From contig NZ_CP099222.1 in assembly GCF_029717145.1 (NCBI RefSeq), forward strand, positions 3,906,001 through 3,970,000: a stretch of 64,000 nt of DNA, read 5' to 3'. Position numbers and translations under genes: made by a program. This stretch comes from Citrobacter freundii. GTDB taxonomy: Bacteria; Pseudomonadota; Gammaproteobacteria; Enterobacterales; Enterobacteriaceae. Positions 37,700-49,155 of this stretch are shown here, one piece after another (within the stretch, counting starts at the first letter, position 1; every line of letters starts with the position of its first letter). The notes beneath the pieces were generated by a model. The model saw only the letters and a program-made list of their open reading frames with translations. It ran no database searches and was not told where the DNA came from.

Positions 37700-40515
37700 C
37701 AGGCAAACTTACGTTGTTCGCCATCACCGGCGATGTTGCTGACACAGCGTCCGCAGATTTCTGCGTGTTCCGCCACCTGACCCACGTCGGTCGTGTAATG
37801 CCAGCAACGCGGGCATTTCTCGCCTTCTGCTTTGCTCAGAGCAATTTTCAAGCCTTTGAGCAGTTCGCTCTGCTGAGCATCGGCCGGTGCTGCAGCATAG
37901 TCCGCAACGGTCGCACCCGAGGTCAACAAAACAAAGCGTAACTCTTCGCCCAGAGCTGTCAGCTTGGCAGCCAGTTCAGGTTCAACGTACAGGGTCACTG
38001 CCGCTTCCAGAGAACCGCCCACTTTCTTGTCTGCACGTGCCTGCTCGATGACCTTGTTCACTTCGCCACGCACTTTCAGCAGCTCGTCCCAGAACGTATC
38101 GTTCATCGCTTCGGTATCGGCCAGGCCAAACAGCCCCTGATACCACTCACCGGTGAAGACATACTTCTCGCGGGAGCCCGGCAGGTAGCCCCAGATTTCA
38201 TCTGCGGTGAAGGACATGATCGGCGCCATCCAGCGCACCAGTGCTTCAGCAATATGGAACAGCGCGGTCTGGCAGCTACGACGCGCCACGCTGTCCGCTT
38301 TCGCGGTGTACTGACGGTCTTTGATGATGTCGAGGTAGAACGAACCCATTTCGACGGAGCAGAAACGCATCAGGCGCTGTACCACTTCGTGGAAGTCATA
38401 GGCTTCGTAGGCTTTGAGGATCTCGTCCTGCGCCGCTTGCGCACAGCCCACAGCCCACCGGTCCAGAACAACCATCTCTTCCGGTTTCACCATGTCTTTC
38501 ACCGGATCAAACCCGTTCAGGTTTGCCAGCAGGAAGCGCGCGGTGTTACGGATACGGCGATAGCTGTCGGCAGCACGTTTCAGGATTTCGTCAGAAACGG
38601 CCATTTCACCGGTATAGTCGGTAGACGCCACCCACAGGCGCAGAATATCCGCACCCAGCTTGTTCATCACGTCCTGCGGAGAAACGGTGTTACCGATGGA
38701 CTTGGACATCTTGCGGCCCTGACCATCAACGGTAAAACCGTGGGTCAGTACCTGACGGTACGGCGCTTTGCCCTTCATCGCAGTGGAGATCATCAGCGAA
38801 GACATGAACCAGCCACGATGCTGGTCAGAGCCTTCCAGATACATATCTGCCGCATGCCCCGAAAACTCAGGACGCACGTCAACGACGGATGAGTGGGTAG
38901 AACCAGAGTCGAACCATACGTCCAGGGTATCCGGTACTTTGACGTACTGATCGGCTTCATCACCGAGGATATCTTTGGGATCGAGATCCCACCACGCCTG
39001 GATGCCGTCAACTTCAACGCGTTTAGCCACTTCTTCCATCAGTTCGATGGCGCGCGGATGCAGCTCTTCAGTGTCTTTGTGGACAAACAGAGACATCGGC
39101 ACACCCCACGTACGCTGACGGGAGATACACCAGTCAGGACGGTTGGCAACCATCGATTCAATACGCGCCTGGCCCCAATCGGGGATCCACTGCACGCCTT
39201 TAATCTCTTTCAGCGACTGCGCACGCAGGCCTTTCTGATCCATGCTGACAAACCACTGTGGGGTGGCACGGAAGATGATCGGTGACTTGTGACGCCAGCA
39301 GCACGGATAGCTGTGCTGCATCTTCTCAACGTGCAGCAGTGCACCTTTTTCAGTCAGCAGCGCCACGACAACATCGTTCGCTTTGAAGACGTTAACCCCA
39401 TCCAGGGTCGGGTACGTACCCGGCAGATAGGTACCATCTGGCCCTACCGGGTTTGCGACTTCCAGGCCGTATTTCTGACCAATCACATAGTCATCCGGAC
39501 CGTGGCCAGGCGCGGTGTGTACCGCACCGGTACCGGCATCCAGCGTCACGTGATCGCCCAGGATCGCCGGAACATCAAAGCCCATGAACGGATGGGTAAA
39601 GCGCAGCAGTTCCAGCTCAGCGCCTTTTACCGTGCCCAGAATGGTGTAATCCGCCGCGCCGAGGCGCTGCATCACACTTTCGACCAGGTCTTTTGCCAGA
39701 ATCACGGCCTGACCGTCAATCTGCACCAGTGCATAGTCAAAATCAGGGGCCAGAGAAATCGCACGGTTAGCCGGCAGGGTCCACGGAGTGGTGGTCCAGA
39801 TAACCAGAGAGATCGGGCCATTCACGTCAGAAACGCCAAATTTCGCTTTCACCGCATCCTGATCGGCGGCGTGGAACGCAACGTCGATAGACGGGGAGGT
39901 TTTGTCGTAATACTCAACTTCCGCTTCCGCCAGCGCGGAACGGCAGTCTACACACCAGTGCACCGGCTTCGCGCCTTTATGCAGATGGCCGTTACCGATG
40001 ATTTTACCCAGCGCGCGAATGATGTTGGCTTCGGTTTTGAAGTCCATCGTCAGGTACGGCTTCTGCCAGTCACCCAGCACGCCCAGACGGATAAAGTCTT
40101 TACGCTGACCGTCAACCTGCGTTGCGGCGTATTCGCGGCACTTGGCGCGGAACTCTGCGGCAGTGAACTTTTCACCCGGCTTGCCGAACTCCTGCTCTAC
40201 TTTCAGTTCGATAGGCAGGCCGTGGCAGTCCCAGCCAGGGATATAAGGGGAGTCGTAACCGGAAAGCCCTTTGGACTTCACGATAATGTCTTTCAGAATC
40301 TTGTTAACGGAGTGACCAATATGAATGCTGCCATTCGCATAAGGAGGGCCATCATGCAGAATAAAGGTTTTTTTGCCTTTTTTAGCCGCACGAATGATGC
40401 CGTACAGGTCATCATCGGTCCAACGCGCCAGCATTCCCGGTTCACGCTTGGCGAGATCGCCGCGCATCGGGAACCCTGTTTCCGGCAAATTCAGGGTTGA
40501 TTTAAAGTCACTCAT
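37699..40515 (-). CDS. ileS: Isoleucyl-tRNA synthetase IleS
   Basis: IleS charges tRNA-Ile and edits misactivated valine. The 938-residue class I synthetase begins [19 protein letters not shown]. It has the HIGH-type motif as HIGHSVNKI near residue 65, the CP1 editing domain ([16 protein letters not shown] near 320), the KMSKS motif near 602 and a C-terminal zinc site (CPRCWHY and CGRCVSNI). A 20-codon upstream extension was rejected. ribF lies 37 bp upstream. Confidence 0.98.
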   Translation of the reverse strand: MSDFKSTLNLPETGFPMRGDLAKREPGMLARWTDDDLYGIIRAAKKGKKTFILHDGPPYANGSIHIGHSVNKILKDIIVKSKGLSGYDSPYIPGWDCHGLPIELKVEQEFGKPGEKFTAAEFRAKCREYAATQVDGQRKDFIRLGVLGDWQKPYLTMDFKTEANIIRALGKIIGNGHLHKGAKPVHWCVDCRSALAEAEVEYYDKTSPSIDVAFHAADQDAVKAKFGVSDVNGPISLVIWTTTPWTLPANRAISLAPDFDYALVQIDGQAVILAKDLVESVMQRLGAADYTILGTVKGAELELLRFTHPFMGFDVPAILGDHVTLDAGTGAVHTAPGHGPDDYVIGQKYGLEVANPVGPDGTYLPGTYPTLDGVNVFKANDVVVALLTEKGALLHVEKMQHSYPCCWRHKSPIIFRATPQWFVSMDQKGLRAQSLKEIKGVQWIPDWGQARIESMVANRPDWCISRQRTWGVPMSLFVHKDTEELHPRAIELMEEVAKRVEVDGIQAWWDLDPKDILGDEADQYVKVPDTLDVWFDSGSTHSSVVDVRPEFSGHAADMYLEGSDQHRGWFMSSLMISTAMKGKAPYRQVLTHGFTVDGQGRKMSKSIGNTVSPQDVMNKLGADILRLWVASTDYTGEMAVSDEILKRAADSYRRIRNTARFLLANLNGFDPVKDMVKPEEMVVLDRWAVGCAQAAQDEILKAYEAYDFHEVVQRLMRFCSVEMGSFYLDIIKDRQYTAKADSVARRSCQTALFHIAEALVRWMAPIMSFTADEIWGYLPGSREKYVFTGEWYQGLFGLADTEAMNDTFWDELLKVRGEVNKVIEQARADKKVGGSLEAAVTLYVEPELAAKLTALGEELRFVLLTSGATVADYAAAPADAQQSELLKGLKIALSKAEGEKCPRCWHYTTDVGQVAEHAEICGRCVSNIAGDGEQRKFA

Positions 40516-40552
40516 CAGATTCTCGGTTCCGTATTTAAAACTCGTATAGGCG

Positions 40553-41491
40553 TTAAGCCGGTTTTGATAGCCCAAAAAATTCGCGGGCAGTTAACTCATC
40601 ACGCGCAATCTGCGCTTTTAGTTCATCCAGCGAGGCAAATCGCTGCTCGTTGCGTATTTTTTTACGCAGCACGACATCTATATGGCGACCGTAGAGGTCC
40701 ATTACAACGTCCAGTAGATGCACTTCTAACTGCTGGCGTACACCGGCCACCGTTGGACGGGTTCCGATATTCGCGACACCGGGTAAAGGCGTTTCGCCCA
40801 AGCCCATCACCTCAACCGCGTACACCCCTTTAACTGGAGAAACCTGGCGACGAAGCGGTAAATTCGCCGTGGGGAACCCGATGGTCCGCCCTAACTCGTC
40901 GCCGTGTACCACCCGTCCTGATATGGTAAACGGATGGCCCAGTAAGCTTTCGGCTAACAGCAGATTGTCTTCTGCTAGCGCCTGGCGCACAGCAGTGCTG
41001 CTGATTCGCACCCCGCCCTCACAGAAGGTCTGGGTGCTGGTGATATCAAAGCCATACTCCGCGCCCGCTTCCTGTAATAACAAGAAATCGCCCGCGCGGC
41101 TAGCGCCAAAGCGGAAATCATCACCTACGGCAAGAAATTGTACGCCAAGGCGCTTCACCAACAGGTCGCTGATAAAGTTCTGCGCCGTTAATGCGGCAAA
41201 ACGCCGGTCAAAACGCACGCACAGCACGTAATCAACACCACATTCCGCCAGATAACGCAGCTTTTCCCGCAGGCGGGTCAGTCGCGCAGGTGACTTTTCA
41301 GTCGCAAACAGCTCCAGCGGCTGCGGCTCGAAAATCATCACCATGACCGGTAAATTTCGTTTGCGCCCTTCTTCCTGTAAGCCCTGCAACAACGCGCGAT
41401 GACCACGGTGCACGCCGTCGAAATTACCAATAGTCAGCACACACCCATGCGGGGCCTGACTGAGATTATGTATGCCTCGTATCAGCTTCAT
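40553..41491 (-). CDS. ribF: Bifunctional riboflavin kinase/FAD synthetase RibF
   Basis: RibF phosphorylates riboflavin to FMN and adenylates FMN to FAD. The 312-residue protein has an N-terminal nucleotidyltransferase domain ([12 protein letters not shown] near residue 20, [10 protein letters not shown] near 160) and a C-terminal kinase domain ([10 protein letters not shown] near 205, [11 protein letters not shown] near 240, EVHLLD). It is the first gene of ribF-ileS-lspA-fkpB-ispH. Confidence 0.97.
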   Translation of the reverse strand: MKLIRGIHNLSQAPHGCVLTIGNFDGVHRGHRALLQGLQEEGRKRNLPVMVMIFEPQPLELFATEKSPARLTRLREKLRYLAECGVDYVLCVRFDRRFAALTAQNFISDLLVKRLGVQFLAVGDDFRFGASRAGDFLLLQEAGAEYGFDITSTQTFCEGGVRISSTAVRQALAEDNLLLAESLLGHPFTISGRVVHGDELGRTIGFPTANLPLRRQVSPVKGVYAVEVMGLGETPLPGVANIGTRPTVAGVRQQLEVHLLDVVMDLYGRHIDVVLRKKIRNEQRFASLDELKAQIARDELTAREFFGLSKPA

Positions 41492-41743
41492 GTCTGGCTC
41501 AAAACAGTGAAAATCGTGAAAGTATACCCTGTACCGCGGTCAAGGTTAACCGGCGATTGGTTCTGCGAAACAGAAAGAAGATTGTTTTCATTGTTATGAA
41601 ACAAAATGCGGTCCTCCGCTGACCAATCAATTCAACTTTTCTCGTGGAAAAGCTGTATTCACAGCACGCAAGCTGGTAGAATCCTGCGCCATCACTACGC
41701 AACGAGTGCTGCATTTTAAACGGCGCTTATTTGCACAAATCCA

Positions 41744-41772
41744 TTGACAAAAGAAGGCTAAAAGGGCATATT
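41744..41772 (+). promoter_or_regulatory. rpsT promoter (P2-like)
   Basis: A perfect TTGACA (41744-41749), a 17-bp spacer and CATATT (41767-41772), giving a start about 40 bp before the rpsT start codon. A second candidate -10 (TAGAAT, 41677-41682) could be P1. E. coli rpsT has two such promoters. The remainder of the 328-bp ribF/rpsT intergenic region shows nothing else clear. Confidence 0.7.
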
Positions 41773-41798
41773 CCTCGGCCTTTGAATTGTCCATATAG

Positions 41799-42083
<285 letters not shown>

Positions 42084-42106
42084 TCGCCTGCTTGCTGTCG
42101 CTTTGT

Positions 42107-42135
42107 GAAAAAACCCGCGTAAGCGGGTTTTTTTA
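42107..42135 (+). terminator. Terminator of rpsT
   Basis: AAACCCGC-GTAA-GCGGGTTT followed by TTTT. Upstream A residues make it potentially two-way, ending nhaR transcription as well. Confidence 0.85.
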
Positions 42136-42142
42136 TGTCTGT

Positions 42143-43042
42143 TTACTTACTCCCCGGCGCAAACAATGCCGAGTAGTTAGCATTGCAAATACGCTGCACC
42201 GCCGGATGCTGGATCATCCTCTCCGCAAAAATGGCATGGTACTCCTCCATCACATTCTCCACGCGTCCAATCTCAATGATGGAATCATCAGCGTAGAAAT
42301 TGTTCGAATAGAGCGTAGGGGCGACGAAAATAGCATTGTGCGTAGCGCCAAAGGCTTTCATCAAGGCGGCATCGTCAAACTCTCCGAGGATCTCAACGTT
42401 CAGTCCCTGCGAGTTAATCCAGTTCAGCAGCTTGCGCCCGAGCATTGAGCGACGTCCTGGTATCAGCAGGCGACGCTCCTCAAGGCAGGCTGGAAACGGC
42501 TTCTCCGGCAGCGGATTGGTGCACCAGAAACTCACACAACACTCGCCGATTTTTACCGAGAACAGCCCTTCCTGCTGCGTTGAGTCGATTGGGCAGTCGG
42601 AGATAATCATATCCAGCTTGTGCTGGCTGAGCTGCTCCAGCAGCATCTCATGCGTGGATTCAAAGCAGCGTAGATGGATTTGTTCATCGTCAACGACGGC
42701 AGCGTCGAGCACGCTACTGACCAGCTGTTTAGATAACGCATCCGCCACGCCCACATCGAACAGCAAGTTAGACTCTTTGCGGTAGTTCACGATATCCAGC
42801 ATCTCCTGGCTTAAAGTGAACATTTTGTCCGCATAACGAAAAACTAATTCGCCTAGCTCACTAGGCTCCAGCCCTCGCCCCTTACGCTTAAACAACTTCC
42901 CCTGTAAGCGCTCCTCCAGCGCTTTGATCTGCCCGGTAATGGTTTGCGGTGTCAGATAAAGCGCTTCTGCGGCCCCCACCACCGAACCTTCTTTATACAC
43001 ATGCCAGAAGTAATACAGGTGGTTGTAATTTATATGAGACAT
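42143..43042 (-). CDS. nhaR: LysR-family activator NhaR
   Basis: NhaR activates nhaA when sodium rises, and pgaABCD in E. coli. The 299-residue protein begins [20 protein letters not shown] with a LysR-type helix-turn-helix ([20 protein letters not shown], near residues 19-38) and a C-terminal effector domain. It lies 38 bp downstream of nhaA on the same strand. Confidence 0.96.
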   Translation of the reverse strand: MSHINYNHLYYFWHVYKEGSVVGAAEALYLTPQTITGQIKALEERLQGKLFKRKGRGLEPSELGELVFRYADKMFTLSQEMLDIVNYRKESNLLFDVGVADALSKQLVSSVLDAAVVDDEQIHLRCFESTHEMLLEQLSQHKLDMIISDCPIDSTQQEGLFSVKIGECCVSFWCTNPLPEKPFPACLEERRLLIPGRRSMLGRKLLNWINSQGLNVEILGEFDDAALMKAFGATHNAIFVAPTLYSNNFYADDSIIEIGRVENVMEEYHAIFAERMIQHPAVQRICNANYSALFAPGSK

Positions 43043-43080
43043 ACTCTCTCCCTGAAAATTGTCACCAAAGGGTTATCGGC

Positions 43081-44247
43081 TCAGGCTGACGCGTTTAACC
43101 GGGTACGCAGCCAGCTATAACCGATCACCGCCGATAGCAGAGAACCAATCAGGATCCCTAGTTTCGCCCAGTTAATCAGCTCCGGATCAACGTTACCAAA
43201 CGCCAGGCTGGCGATGAAAATAGACATCGTAAAGCCAATCCCGCACAGAATACCCACCGCCATGATTTGCTGGAAGTTCGTGCCTTCAGGCAGCTGCGCC
43301 ACCTTGAGGCGTAACGCCAGCCAGCAGAACAGGCTAATCCCCAGCGGTTTACCGATAAGCAGGCCGGCGATAATCCCCAGCGGCAGGATGGAGGTCAATC
43401 CGTCCATCGTCACACCCTGCAGTGGAACCCCCGCATTGGCGAAGGCAAACAACGGCAGAATCAGATAGGCCACCCACGGATGCAGCACATGCTCCAGACG
43501 TTTCGCCGGAGAACGGCCATGCTTTTCCTTCAACGGGATGAAGAAACCGACAATCACACCCGCCAGCGTCGCATGCACCCCTGACTTCAGCACTGCGGTC
43601 CATAACACGACGCCCACCAGGATATAAATACCGGTACGTCTGACACCACACAGGTTCAACGCCGCCAGAATAAGAATCGCTAATGCGGCAACCCCCAACG
43701 ACAGCAGAGAGAGATCGCTGGTATAGAACAGTGCGATGATCACAATCGCGCCAAGATCGTCAATAATCGCCAACGCCATCAGAAAGATTTTCAGCGCCAG
43801 CGGAACACGGCTGCCCAGCAGCGCCAGTACGCCGAGCGCAAAAGCGATATCCGTTGCCGCCGGGATCGCCCATCCTTCACGTGTGATGGGGTCGGCATAG
43901 TTGAATGCCAGATACAACAGCGCCGGGACAATCATCCCGCCAATCGCGGCAATCACCGGAAACGCCGCCTGGCGTAAACTGGCCAGCGATCCCTGCATCA
44001 GCTCACGCTTAACTTCCAGACCAATCAGCAGGAAAAACACCGCCATTAAGGCGTCGTTGATCCACAGCAGCATATTTTTATTGATCTCAAGCGCGCCGAC
44101 CCGCAGTTGAACCGGGGTCTCCAAAAAGTCGTGGTACCATCCACTGGTTACGCCGATATTGGCCATCAACATTGCTACTACCGCAGCGATGATCAAAATA
44201 ATGCCTCCCGAGGCATCGCTACTAAAAAAACGATGTAGATGTTTCAC
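43081..44247 (-). CDS. nhaA: Na+/H+ antiporter NhaA
   Basis: NhaA exports one Na+ or Li+ for two H+ across the inner membrane and gives salt and alkaline tolerance. The 388-residue protein has 12 membrane segments. The paired ion-binding aspartates are visible in [18 protein letters not shown] near 163-164, and the pH-sensing loop carries [15 protein letters not shown]. It is first in nhaAR. The 209-bp space upstream, before dnaJ, contains the dnaJ terminator; hokC, present here in E. coli, was not seen. Confidence 0.97.
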   Translation of the reverse strand: MKHLHRFFSSDASGGIILIIAAVVAMLMANIGVTSGWYHDFLETPVQLRVGALEINKNMLLWINDALMAVFFLLIGLEVKRELMQGSLASLRQAAFPVIAAIGGMIVPALLYLAFNYADPITREGWAIPAATDIAFALGVLALLGSRVPLALKIFLMALAIIDDLGAIVIIALFYTSDLSLLSLGVAALAILILAALNLCGVRRTGIYILVGVVLWTAVLKSGVHATLAGVIVGFFIPLKEKHGRSPAKRLEHVLHPWVAYLILPLFAFANAGVPLQGVTMDGLTSILPLGIIAGLLIGKPLGISLFCWLALRLKVAQLPEGTNFQQIMAVGILCGIGFTMSIFIASLAFGNVDPELINWAKLGILIGSLLSAVIGYSWLRTRLNASA

Positions 44248-44396
44248 TTTTATTCTCTCTATTGGGTGAATACTTCGTAATTACTATCTTACTCCGCATA
44301 ACTCATCGTTAATATTAGATTATTCATGATGAATAGATCGGTTTTTACGATCTAAAAATCTGGGATTGTTTCGTTCCTGTTCAGGACGGATCCGAA

Positions 44397-44437
44397 AAAA
44401 TAAAAAAGCCTGAGACTCTTCAGTCCCAGGCTTTTTA
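44397..44437 (-). terminator. Terminator of dnaKJ
   Basis: AAAGCCTG-A-GACT pairs with AGTC-C-CAGGCTTT around CTTC, with one internal mismatch. On the minus strand the hairpin is followed by UUUUUUAUUUUUU. It is about 20 bp after the dnaJ stop. Confidence 0.85.
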
Positions 44438-44456
44438 TCAAATTTATGGCGGTAAA

Positions 44457-45590
44457 TTAACGCGTCAGGTCGTCAAAGAACTTCTTCACGCCGTCGAAGA
44501 AGCTTTTAGAACGCGGGCTGTTTTGTTCGCCCGTTGGGCCGCCAAAACTGTCCTGCAGATCTTTCAGCAACTGTTTCTGCTTGTCGTTCAAACCAACCGG
44601 GGTTTCAACCACCACGCGACACAGCAGATCGCCCTGAGCACCACCGCGTACCGACTTAACGCCTTTACCACGCATACGGAAAAGTTTACCGGTTTGCGTT
44701 TCGCCAGGGACTTTTAACTTCACCCGGCCATCCAGCGTCGGGACTTCAATCTCGCCGCCCAGCGCAGCCATCGCAAAGTTGATCGGCACTTCACAGTACA
44801 GGTTATTTCCTTCACGTTCGAAAATCGGGTGCTGTTTCACCTGCACCTGAACGTACAAATCGCCTGACGGTGCGCCATGCTCACCCGCTTCGCCTTCACC
44901 AGATAAACGAATACGGTCACCGGTATCAACCCCTGCCGGGATTTTAACGGACAGTGTTTTGCTCTTCTCTACGCGGCCATGCCCGTGACATTTGTTGCAC
45001 GGATCTTTAATCAGCGTACCGCGGCCCTGACAGTGTGGACAGGTCTGCTGTACGGCAAAGAAACCCTGACGCATCTGCACCTGACCGGAACCGTGACAGG
45101 TCGGACAGGTCTGCGGCTGAGTCCCGGATTTCGCGCCGCTGCCGTGGCAAACGTCACACTCTTCCAGCGTAGGAATACGGATCTCTTTGGTGACGCCACG
45201 CACGGCTTCTTCCAGAGTGAGATCCATGTTGTAACGTAAATCCGCACCACGTGAGGCGCGCTGACGGCCACGACCACCGCCAAAGATATCGCCAAACACG
45301 TCACCAAAGATATCGCTGAAGTCAGCACCGCCGCCGAAACCGCCACCGCCGCCCATACCGCCTTGCTCAAACGCAGCATGACCGTACTGATCGTAAGCCG
45401 CGCGTTTTTGCGCGTCGGTCAGGATCTCGTAGGCTTCTTTGATCTCTTTGAATTTGGCTTCGGCCTCTTTATCACCCTGGTTACGGTCCGGGTGAAATTT
45501 CATGGCCAGGCGCTTATAGGCCTTTTTGATTTCACGCTCTTCCGCTGTTTTGGAAACGCCCAAAATCTCGTAATAGTCTTGCTTAGCCAT
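44457..45590 (-). CDS. dnaJ: Chaperone DnaJ
   Basis: DnaJ is the J-domain partner of DnaK. The 377-residue protein has the J domain with HPD near residue 33 ([12 protein letters not shown]), a Gly/Phe-rich region ([12 protein letters not shown]), four CxxCxGxG-type zinc repeats ([32 protein letters not shown]) near 145-205 and the C-terminal substrate domains. It follows dnaK after 86 bp containing a strong hairpin. Confidence 0.98.
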   Translation of the reverse strand: MAKQDYYEILGVSKTAEEREIKKAYKRLAMKFHPDRNQGDKEAEAKFKEIKEAYEILTDAQKRAAYDQYGHAAFEQGGMGGGGGFGGGADFSDIFGDVFGDIFGGGRGRQRASRGADLRYNMDLTLEEAVRGVTKEIRIPTLEECDVCHGSGAKSGTQPQTCPTCHGSGQVQMRQGFFAVQQTCPHCQGRGTLIKDPCNKCHGHGRVEKSKTLSVKIPAGVDTGDRIRLSGEGEAGEHGAPSGDLYVQVQVKQHPIFEREGNNLYCEVPINFAMAALGGEIEVPTLDGRVKLKVPGETQTGKLFRMRGKGVKSVRGGAQGDLLCRVVVETPVGLNDKQKQLLKDLQDSFGGPTGEQNSPRSKSFFDGVKKFFDDLTR

Positions 45591-45617
45591 CTCTTTTTAT
45601 CTGCCCCTAACATGCGT

Positions 45618-45650
45618 GCACGGGCGGAGAGGAAACCTCTTCGCCCGTGC
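45618..45650 (-). other. Strong intercistronic hairpin between dnaK and dnaJ
   Basis: GCACGGGCGGAGAGG pairs with CCTCTTCGCCCGTGC around an AAA loop: a 15-bp stem with one G-U pair. No U run follows on the minus strand, so it is more likely an mRNA processing or stability element or a partial attenuator than a full terminator. Confidence 0.75.
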
Positions 45651-45676
45651 CAGTGTTTTACCCGTTCAAAGGGCGA

Positions 45677-47593
45677 TTATTTTTTGTCTTTCACTTCTTC
45701 AAACTCAGCGTCGACAACATCGTCATCTTTCGCGTTGTTCGCGGAAGCATCAGCTGAACCCGCCTGCTGCTGTGCATGCTGCTGCTGAGCGATTTCCATC
45801 AGTTTCTGGGAAACCTGTGCCAGCGTCTGCATTTTCGCTTCGATATCTGCTTTGTCTTCGCCTTTCAAAGACGTTTCCAGCGCAGTCAGAGCGGACTCGA
45901 TAGCAGTTTTGTCGTCAGCCGGCAGTTTATCGCCTGCTTCTTCAACCTGCTTGCGAGTGCTGTGCAGCAGATGGTCACCCTGGTTACGGGTCTGGACCAG
46001 CTCTTCAAACTTACGGTCAGATTCTGCGTTCGCTTCTGCTTCGCGAACCATTTTCTGAATTTCTTCTTCGTTCAGACCAGAAGACGCCTTGATGGTGATC
46101 TTCTGCTCTTTACCGCTGTTTTTATCTTTCGCAGAAACGTGCAGGATACCGTCAGCATCGATATCGAAGGTCACTTCGATCTGCGGCATACCGCGCGGTG
46201 CCGGGCTGATACCATCCAGGTTAAACTGACCCAGATCTTTGTTATCAGCAGCACGTTTACGTTCACCCTGCAGCACATGGATGGTTACCGCAGACTGGTT
46301 GTCTTCAGCGGTAGAGAACACCTGGCTGTGCTTGGTCGGGATAGTGGTGTTTTTCGCGATCAGCGGAGTCATCACGCCGCCCATGGTTTCGATACCCAGA
46401 GACAGCGGGGTAACGTCCAGCAGCAGTACGTCTTTAACATCACCGGTCAATACACCACCCTGAACAGCAGCACCGATTGCCACAGCTTCGTCCGGGTTAA
46501 CGTCTTTACGCGGTTCTTTACCGAAGAACTCAGCAACTTTCTTCTGTACCATCGGCATACGAGTCTGACCACCGACCAGGATAACGTCCTGAACGTCAGA
46601 AACAGACAGACCAGCATCCTGCAGAGCAACTTTCAGCGGCTCGATAGAACGGTTAACCAGGTCTTCTACCAGGCTTTCCAGTTTCGCACGAGTCACTTTG
46701 ATGTTCATGTGTTTCGGACCAGACGCATCTGCAGTGATGTACGGCAGGTTAACGTCGGTCTGCTGCGCAGAAGACAGCTCAATTTTCGCTTTCTCTGCGG
46801 CTTCTTTCAGGCGCTGCATTGCCAGCGGGTCGTTACGCAGGTCAATGCCCTGATCTTTCTTAAATTCATCAACGAGATAGTTGATCATGCGGCTATCGAA
46901 GTCTTCACCACCGAGGTGGGTATCACCGTTGGTTGCCAGAACTTCGAAGGTTTTTTCACCGTCAACTTCGTCGATTTCGATAATAGAGATATCGAAAGTA
47001 CCACCACCGAGGTCGTAGACCGCGATAGTACGGTTGCCGACTTCTTTGTCCAGACCGTAAGCCAGTGCGGCAGCGGTCGGTTCGTTGATGATACGTTTGA
47101 CTTCCAGACCTGCGATACGGCCGGCGTCTTTCGTTGCCTGACGCTGAGCATCGTTGAAGTATGCAGGTACGGTGATAACCGCTTCAGTTACCGGTTCGCC
47201 CAGGTAATCTTCAGCCGTTTTCTTCATTTTTTTCAGCACTTCAGCAGAGATCTGCGGCGGTGCCAGTTTCTGACCTTTTACGTCAATCCATGCATCACCG
47301 TTGTCAGCACCGATGATTTTGTACGGCATGATGGCTTCATCACGCTGTACTTCTTCGTCCTGGAAGCGGCGGCCAATCAGGCGTTTAATCGCAAACAGGG
47401 TGTTTTGCGGGTTTGTCACTGCCTGACGTTTAGCCGGCTGACCAACCAGAGTTTCACCATCCTGGGTATAAGCAATGATAGAAGGCGTGGTGCGATCGCC
47501 CTCGGCGTTCTCCAGCACACGTGCAGTAGTGCCATCCATAATCGCTACACAAGAGTTGGTAGTACCCAGGTCGATACCAATAATTTTACCCAT
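45677..47593 (-). CDS. dnaK: Chaperone DnaK (Hsp70)
   Basis: DnaK is the main Hsp70 chaperone and also controls sigma-32 levels. The 638-residue protein begins [21 protein letters not shown]. The ATPase domain contains the [12 protein letters not shown]-type phosphate loop (as [12 protein letters not shown]) near 194-205, followed by the linker [13 protein letters not shown] near 390 and the substrate domain. The tail ends in [11 protein letters not shown]. It is the first gene of dnaKJ. Confidence 0.99.
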   Translation of the reverse strand: MGKIIGIDLGTTNSCVAIMDGTTARVLENAEGDRTTPSIIAYTQDGETLVGQPAKRQAVTNPQNTLFAIKRLIGRRFQDEEVQRDEAIMPYKIIGADNGDAWIDVKGQKLAPPQISAEVLKKMKKTAEDYLGEPVTEAVITVPAYFNDAQRQATKDAGRIAGLEVKRIINEPTAAALAYGLDKEVGNRTIAVYDLGGGTFDISIIEIDEVDGEKTFEVLATNGDTHLGGEDFDSRMINYLVDEFKKDQGIDLRNDPLAMQRLKEAAEKAKIELSSAQQTDVNLPYITADASGPKHMNIKVTRAKLESLVEDLVNRSIEPLKVALQDAGLSVSDVQDVILVGGQTRMPMVQKKVAEFFGKEPRKDVNPDEAVAIGAAVQGGVLTGDVKDVLLLDVTPLSLGIETMGGVMTPLIAKNTTIPTKHSQVFSTAEDNQSAVTIHVLQGERKRAADNKDLGQFNLDGISPAPRGMPQIEVTFDIDADGILHVSAKDKNSGKEQKITIKASSGLNEEEIQKMVREAEANAESDRKFEELVQTRNQGDHLLHSTRKQVEEAGDKLPADDKTAIESALTALETSLKGEDKADIEAKMQTLAQVSQKLMEIAQQQHAQQQAGSADASANNAKDDDVVDAEFEEVKDKK

Positions 47594-47712
47594 CTAAACG
47601 TCTCCACTAAAAATTCTGTCATCAGGTGGTTGTGAATCTGTAATAAGGGCGAAACGTGCGGTTTCAACTACCCTGAATCGTTTTTTTTCAGACTCACCAC
47701 TGCGGTTGTCTA

Positions 47713-47745
47713 CAAGATGGGGTCGTAACCCACGTCATCAAGGGG
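47713..47745 (-). promoter_or_regulatory. Sigma-32 heat-shock promoter of dnaK
   Basis: On the minus strand, CCCCCCTTGATGACG (-35 core CTTGA, 47738-47742) and CCCCATCT (-10 core, 47717-47722) fit the sigma-32 consensus and resemble E. coli dnaK P1. The leader is about 115 bases. The remaining AT-rich space to yaaI (47746-47977) shows no further site I can support. Confidence 0.9.
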
Positions 47746-47977
47746 GGCATGCAAATTTTTTTTAGCCCGATCGCAATAAAATGAGAGATAACGGGCAGAA
47801 AAACAGGAAAATAAATAGTCACCACCCCAAAATAATTCATAAAACCAATATTAAAAATACCAGTCATTCACCTGAAAATTGTAATAAAAAGAAAAGATTA
47901 CCTGCATGAAGCGTTTTTCCAACGGCGGTATTATGGTCACTGGTCACTCACTTTTGAACCCGTCAAAGAGAAATTTC

Positions 47978-48382
47978 ATGAAATCCCTGTTTACCCTTCC
48001 CACCAGCCTGTTGATAGGCCTGCTGCTGAGCAGCGCTGCACAGGCTAACGATCATAAAGTTCTGGGAATGATTGCCATGCCCAGAAATGCAACCAACGAT
48101 CTCACGCTAAGAATCCCTGTTTGTCGTGTCGTGAAGCGTATTCAACTGACGGCAGACCGTGGTGATATCACACTAAATGGCGCTTCCGTTTATTTTAAAG
48201 CCGCGCGCATGTCCAGCCAGAGCCTGAATGTTCCTTCCTCCATCAAAGAGGGGAAAACCACCAACTGGATTAACATCAATAGCGACAACGACAACAAACG
48301 CTGTGTGTCTAAAATCACCTTCTCTGGCCAGTCAGTAAACTCCTCCGACATGGCGACCTTAAAAGTCATTGGTGATGACTAA
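47978..48382 (+). CDS. yaaI: Periplasmic YaaI family protein
   Basis: A 134-residue secreted protein of unknown function (DUF2541). The signal peptide [20 protein letters not shown] ends at AQA|ND. The mature part contains two cysteines, in RIPVCRVV and NKRCVSK, that could form a disulfide. The ATG at 47978 matches E. coli YaaI; the 24-codon upstream extension has no signal-peptide character. It is divergent from dnaK. Confidence 0.93.
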   Translation: MKSLFTLPTSLLIGLLLSSAAQANDHKVLGMIAMPRNATNDLTLRIPVCRVVKRIQLTADRGDITLNGASVYFKAARMSSQSLNVPSSIKEGKTTNWININSDNDNKRCVSKITFSGQSVNSSDMATLKVIGDD

Positions 48383-48415
48383 CCCCCTGACTTCTCGGCC
48401 ATGATATTCAGTACT

Positions 48416-48438
48416 GGGGAAAAAAATTCATTTTCCCC
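48416..48438. other. Inverted repeat after yaaI
   Basis: GGGGAAAA-7 bp-TTTTCCCC, about 35 bp after the yaaI stop. It could end the yaaI transcript, although no U run follows. A second inverted repeat, CCCCGAA...TTCGGGG, lies at 48485-48512 in the satP leader. Confidence 0.4.
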
Positions 48439-48553
48439 TCATCAGATCATAGACAGCCCCCTCTCCCCTGATTATCATGCCGCGCCCCGAAGTCCGTGAT
48501 CGTTTTTCGGGGAAATTATTTCACCATTCAATCAATGATGATTTTGAGGAATT

Positions 48554-49120
48554 ATGGGCAACACTAAGTTGGCTAATCCGGCACCGCTGGGCCTGATGGG
48601 CTTCGGCATGACCACCATTTTGCTTAACCTGCATAACGCGGGTTTCTTCGCCCTTGACGGTATTATCCTGGCGATGGGACTGTTCTACGGCGGTATCGCG
48701 CAAATTTTTGCCGGTCTGCTGGAGTACAAAAAAGGCAATACCTTCGGCTTAACCGCCTTCACCTCTTACGGCTCGTTCTGGCTGACGCTGGTCGCGATCC
48801 TGTTAATGCCGAAAATGGGCCTGACAGAAGCACCGAACGTGCAGTTCCTCGGCGTGTATTTGGGTCTGTGGGGCGTGTTCACCCTGTTCATGTTCTTCGG
48901 CACACTGAAAGCAAACCGCGCGCTGCAGTTTGTCTTCCTGAGCCTGACCGTGCTGTTCGCCCTGCTGGCTGTGGGCAATATTGCAGGTAACGAAGCGATT
49001 ATTCATGTTGCTGGCTGGATTGGCTTAGTGTGTGGTGCAAGCGCCATTTACCTGGCGATGGGTGAAGTGCTGAACGAACAGTTTGGCCGCACCATCCTGC
49101 CAATTGGTGAAATGCACTAA
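48554..49120 (+). CDS. satP: Acetate/succinate:proton symporter SatP
   Basis: SatP imports acetate and succinate with protons. The 188-residue protein has six membrane segments and the family signature [11 protein letters not shown] near residue 8 (GPR1/FUN34/YaaH family), with further conserved glycines in [26 protein letters not shown] precedes the ATG. In E. coli yaaW follows; here yaaI is the upstream neighbour and an MHS transporter is convergent. Confidence 0.96.
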   Translation: MGNTKLANPAPLGLMGFGMTTILLNLHNAGFFALDGIILAMGLFYGGIAQIFAGLLEYKKGNTFGLTAFTSYGSFWLTLVAILLMPKMGLTEAPNVQFLGVYLGLWGVFTLFMFFGTLKANRALQFVFLSLTVLFALLAVGNIAGNEAIIHVAGWIGLVCGASAIYLAMGEVLNEQFGRTILPIGEMH

Positions 49121-49130
49121 TTCTGTCTGT

Positions 49131-49150
49131 ATCCCCCCGCAAGGGGGGAT
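49131..49150. terminator. GC-rich hairpin between satP and the MHS transporter
   Basis: A perfect ATCCCCCC-GCAA-GGGGGGAT hairpin with a stable GNRA loop, 10 bp after the satP stop and 5 bp before the convergent gene's stop. There is no U run in either direction. Confidence 0.5.
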
Positions 49151-49155
49151 AATCC

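Noticed and set aside
39289-40500. A 403-codon open frame antisense to ileS.
   Set aside because: Same cause as above: a shadow of a highly expressed, codon-biased gene.
45776-47635. A 619-codon open frame antisense to dnaK.
   Set aside because: Long antisense frames opposite dnaK are a known result of its strong codon bias. No ribosome site or domain supports it, and dnaK itself is certain.
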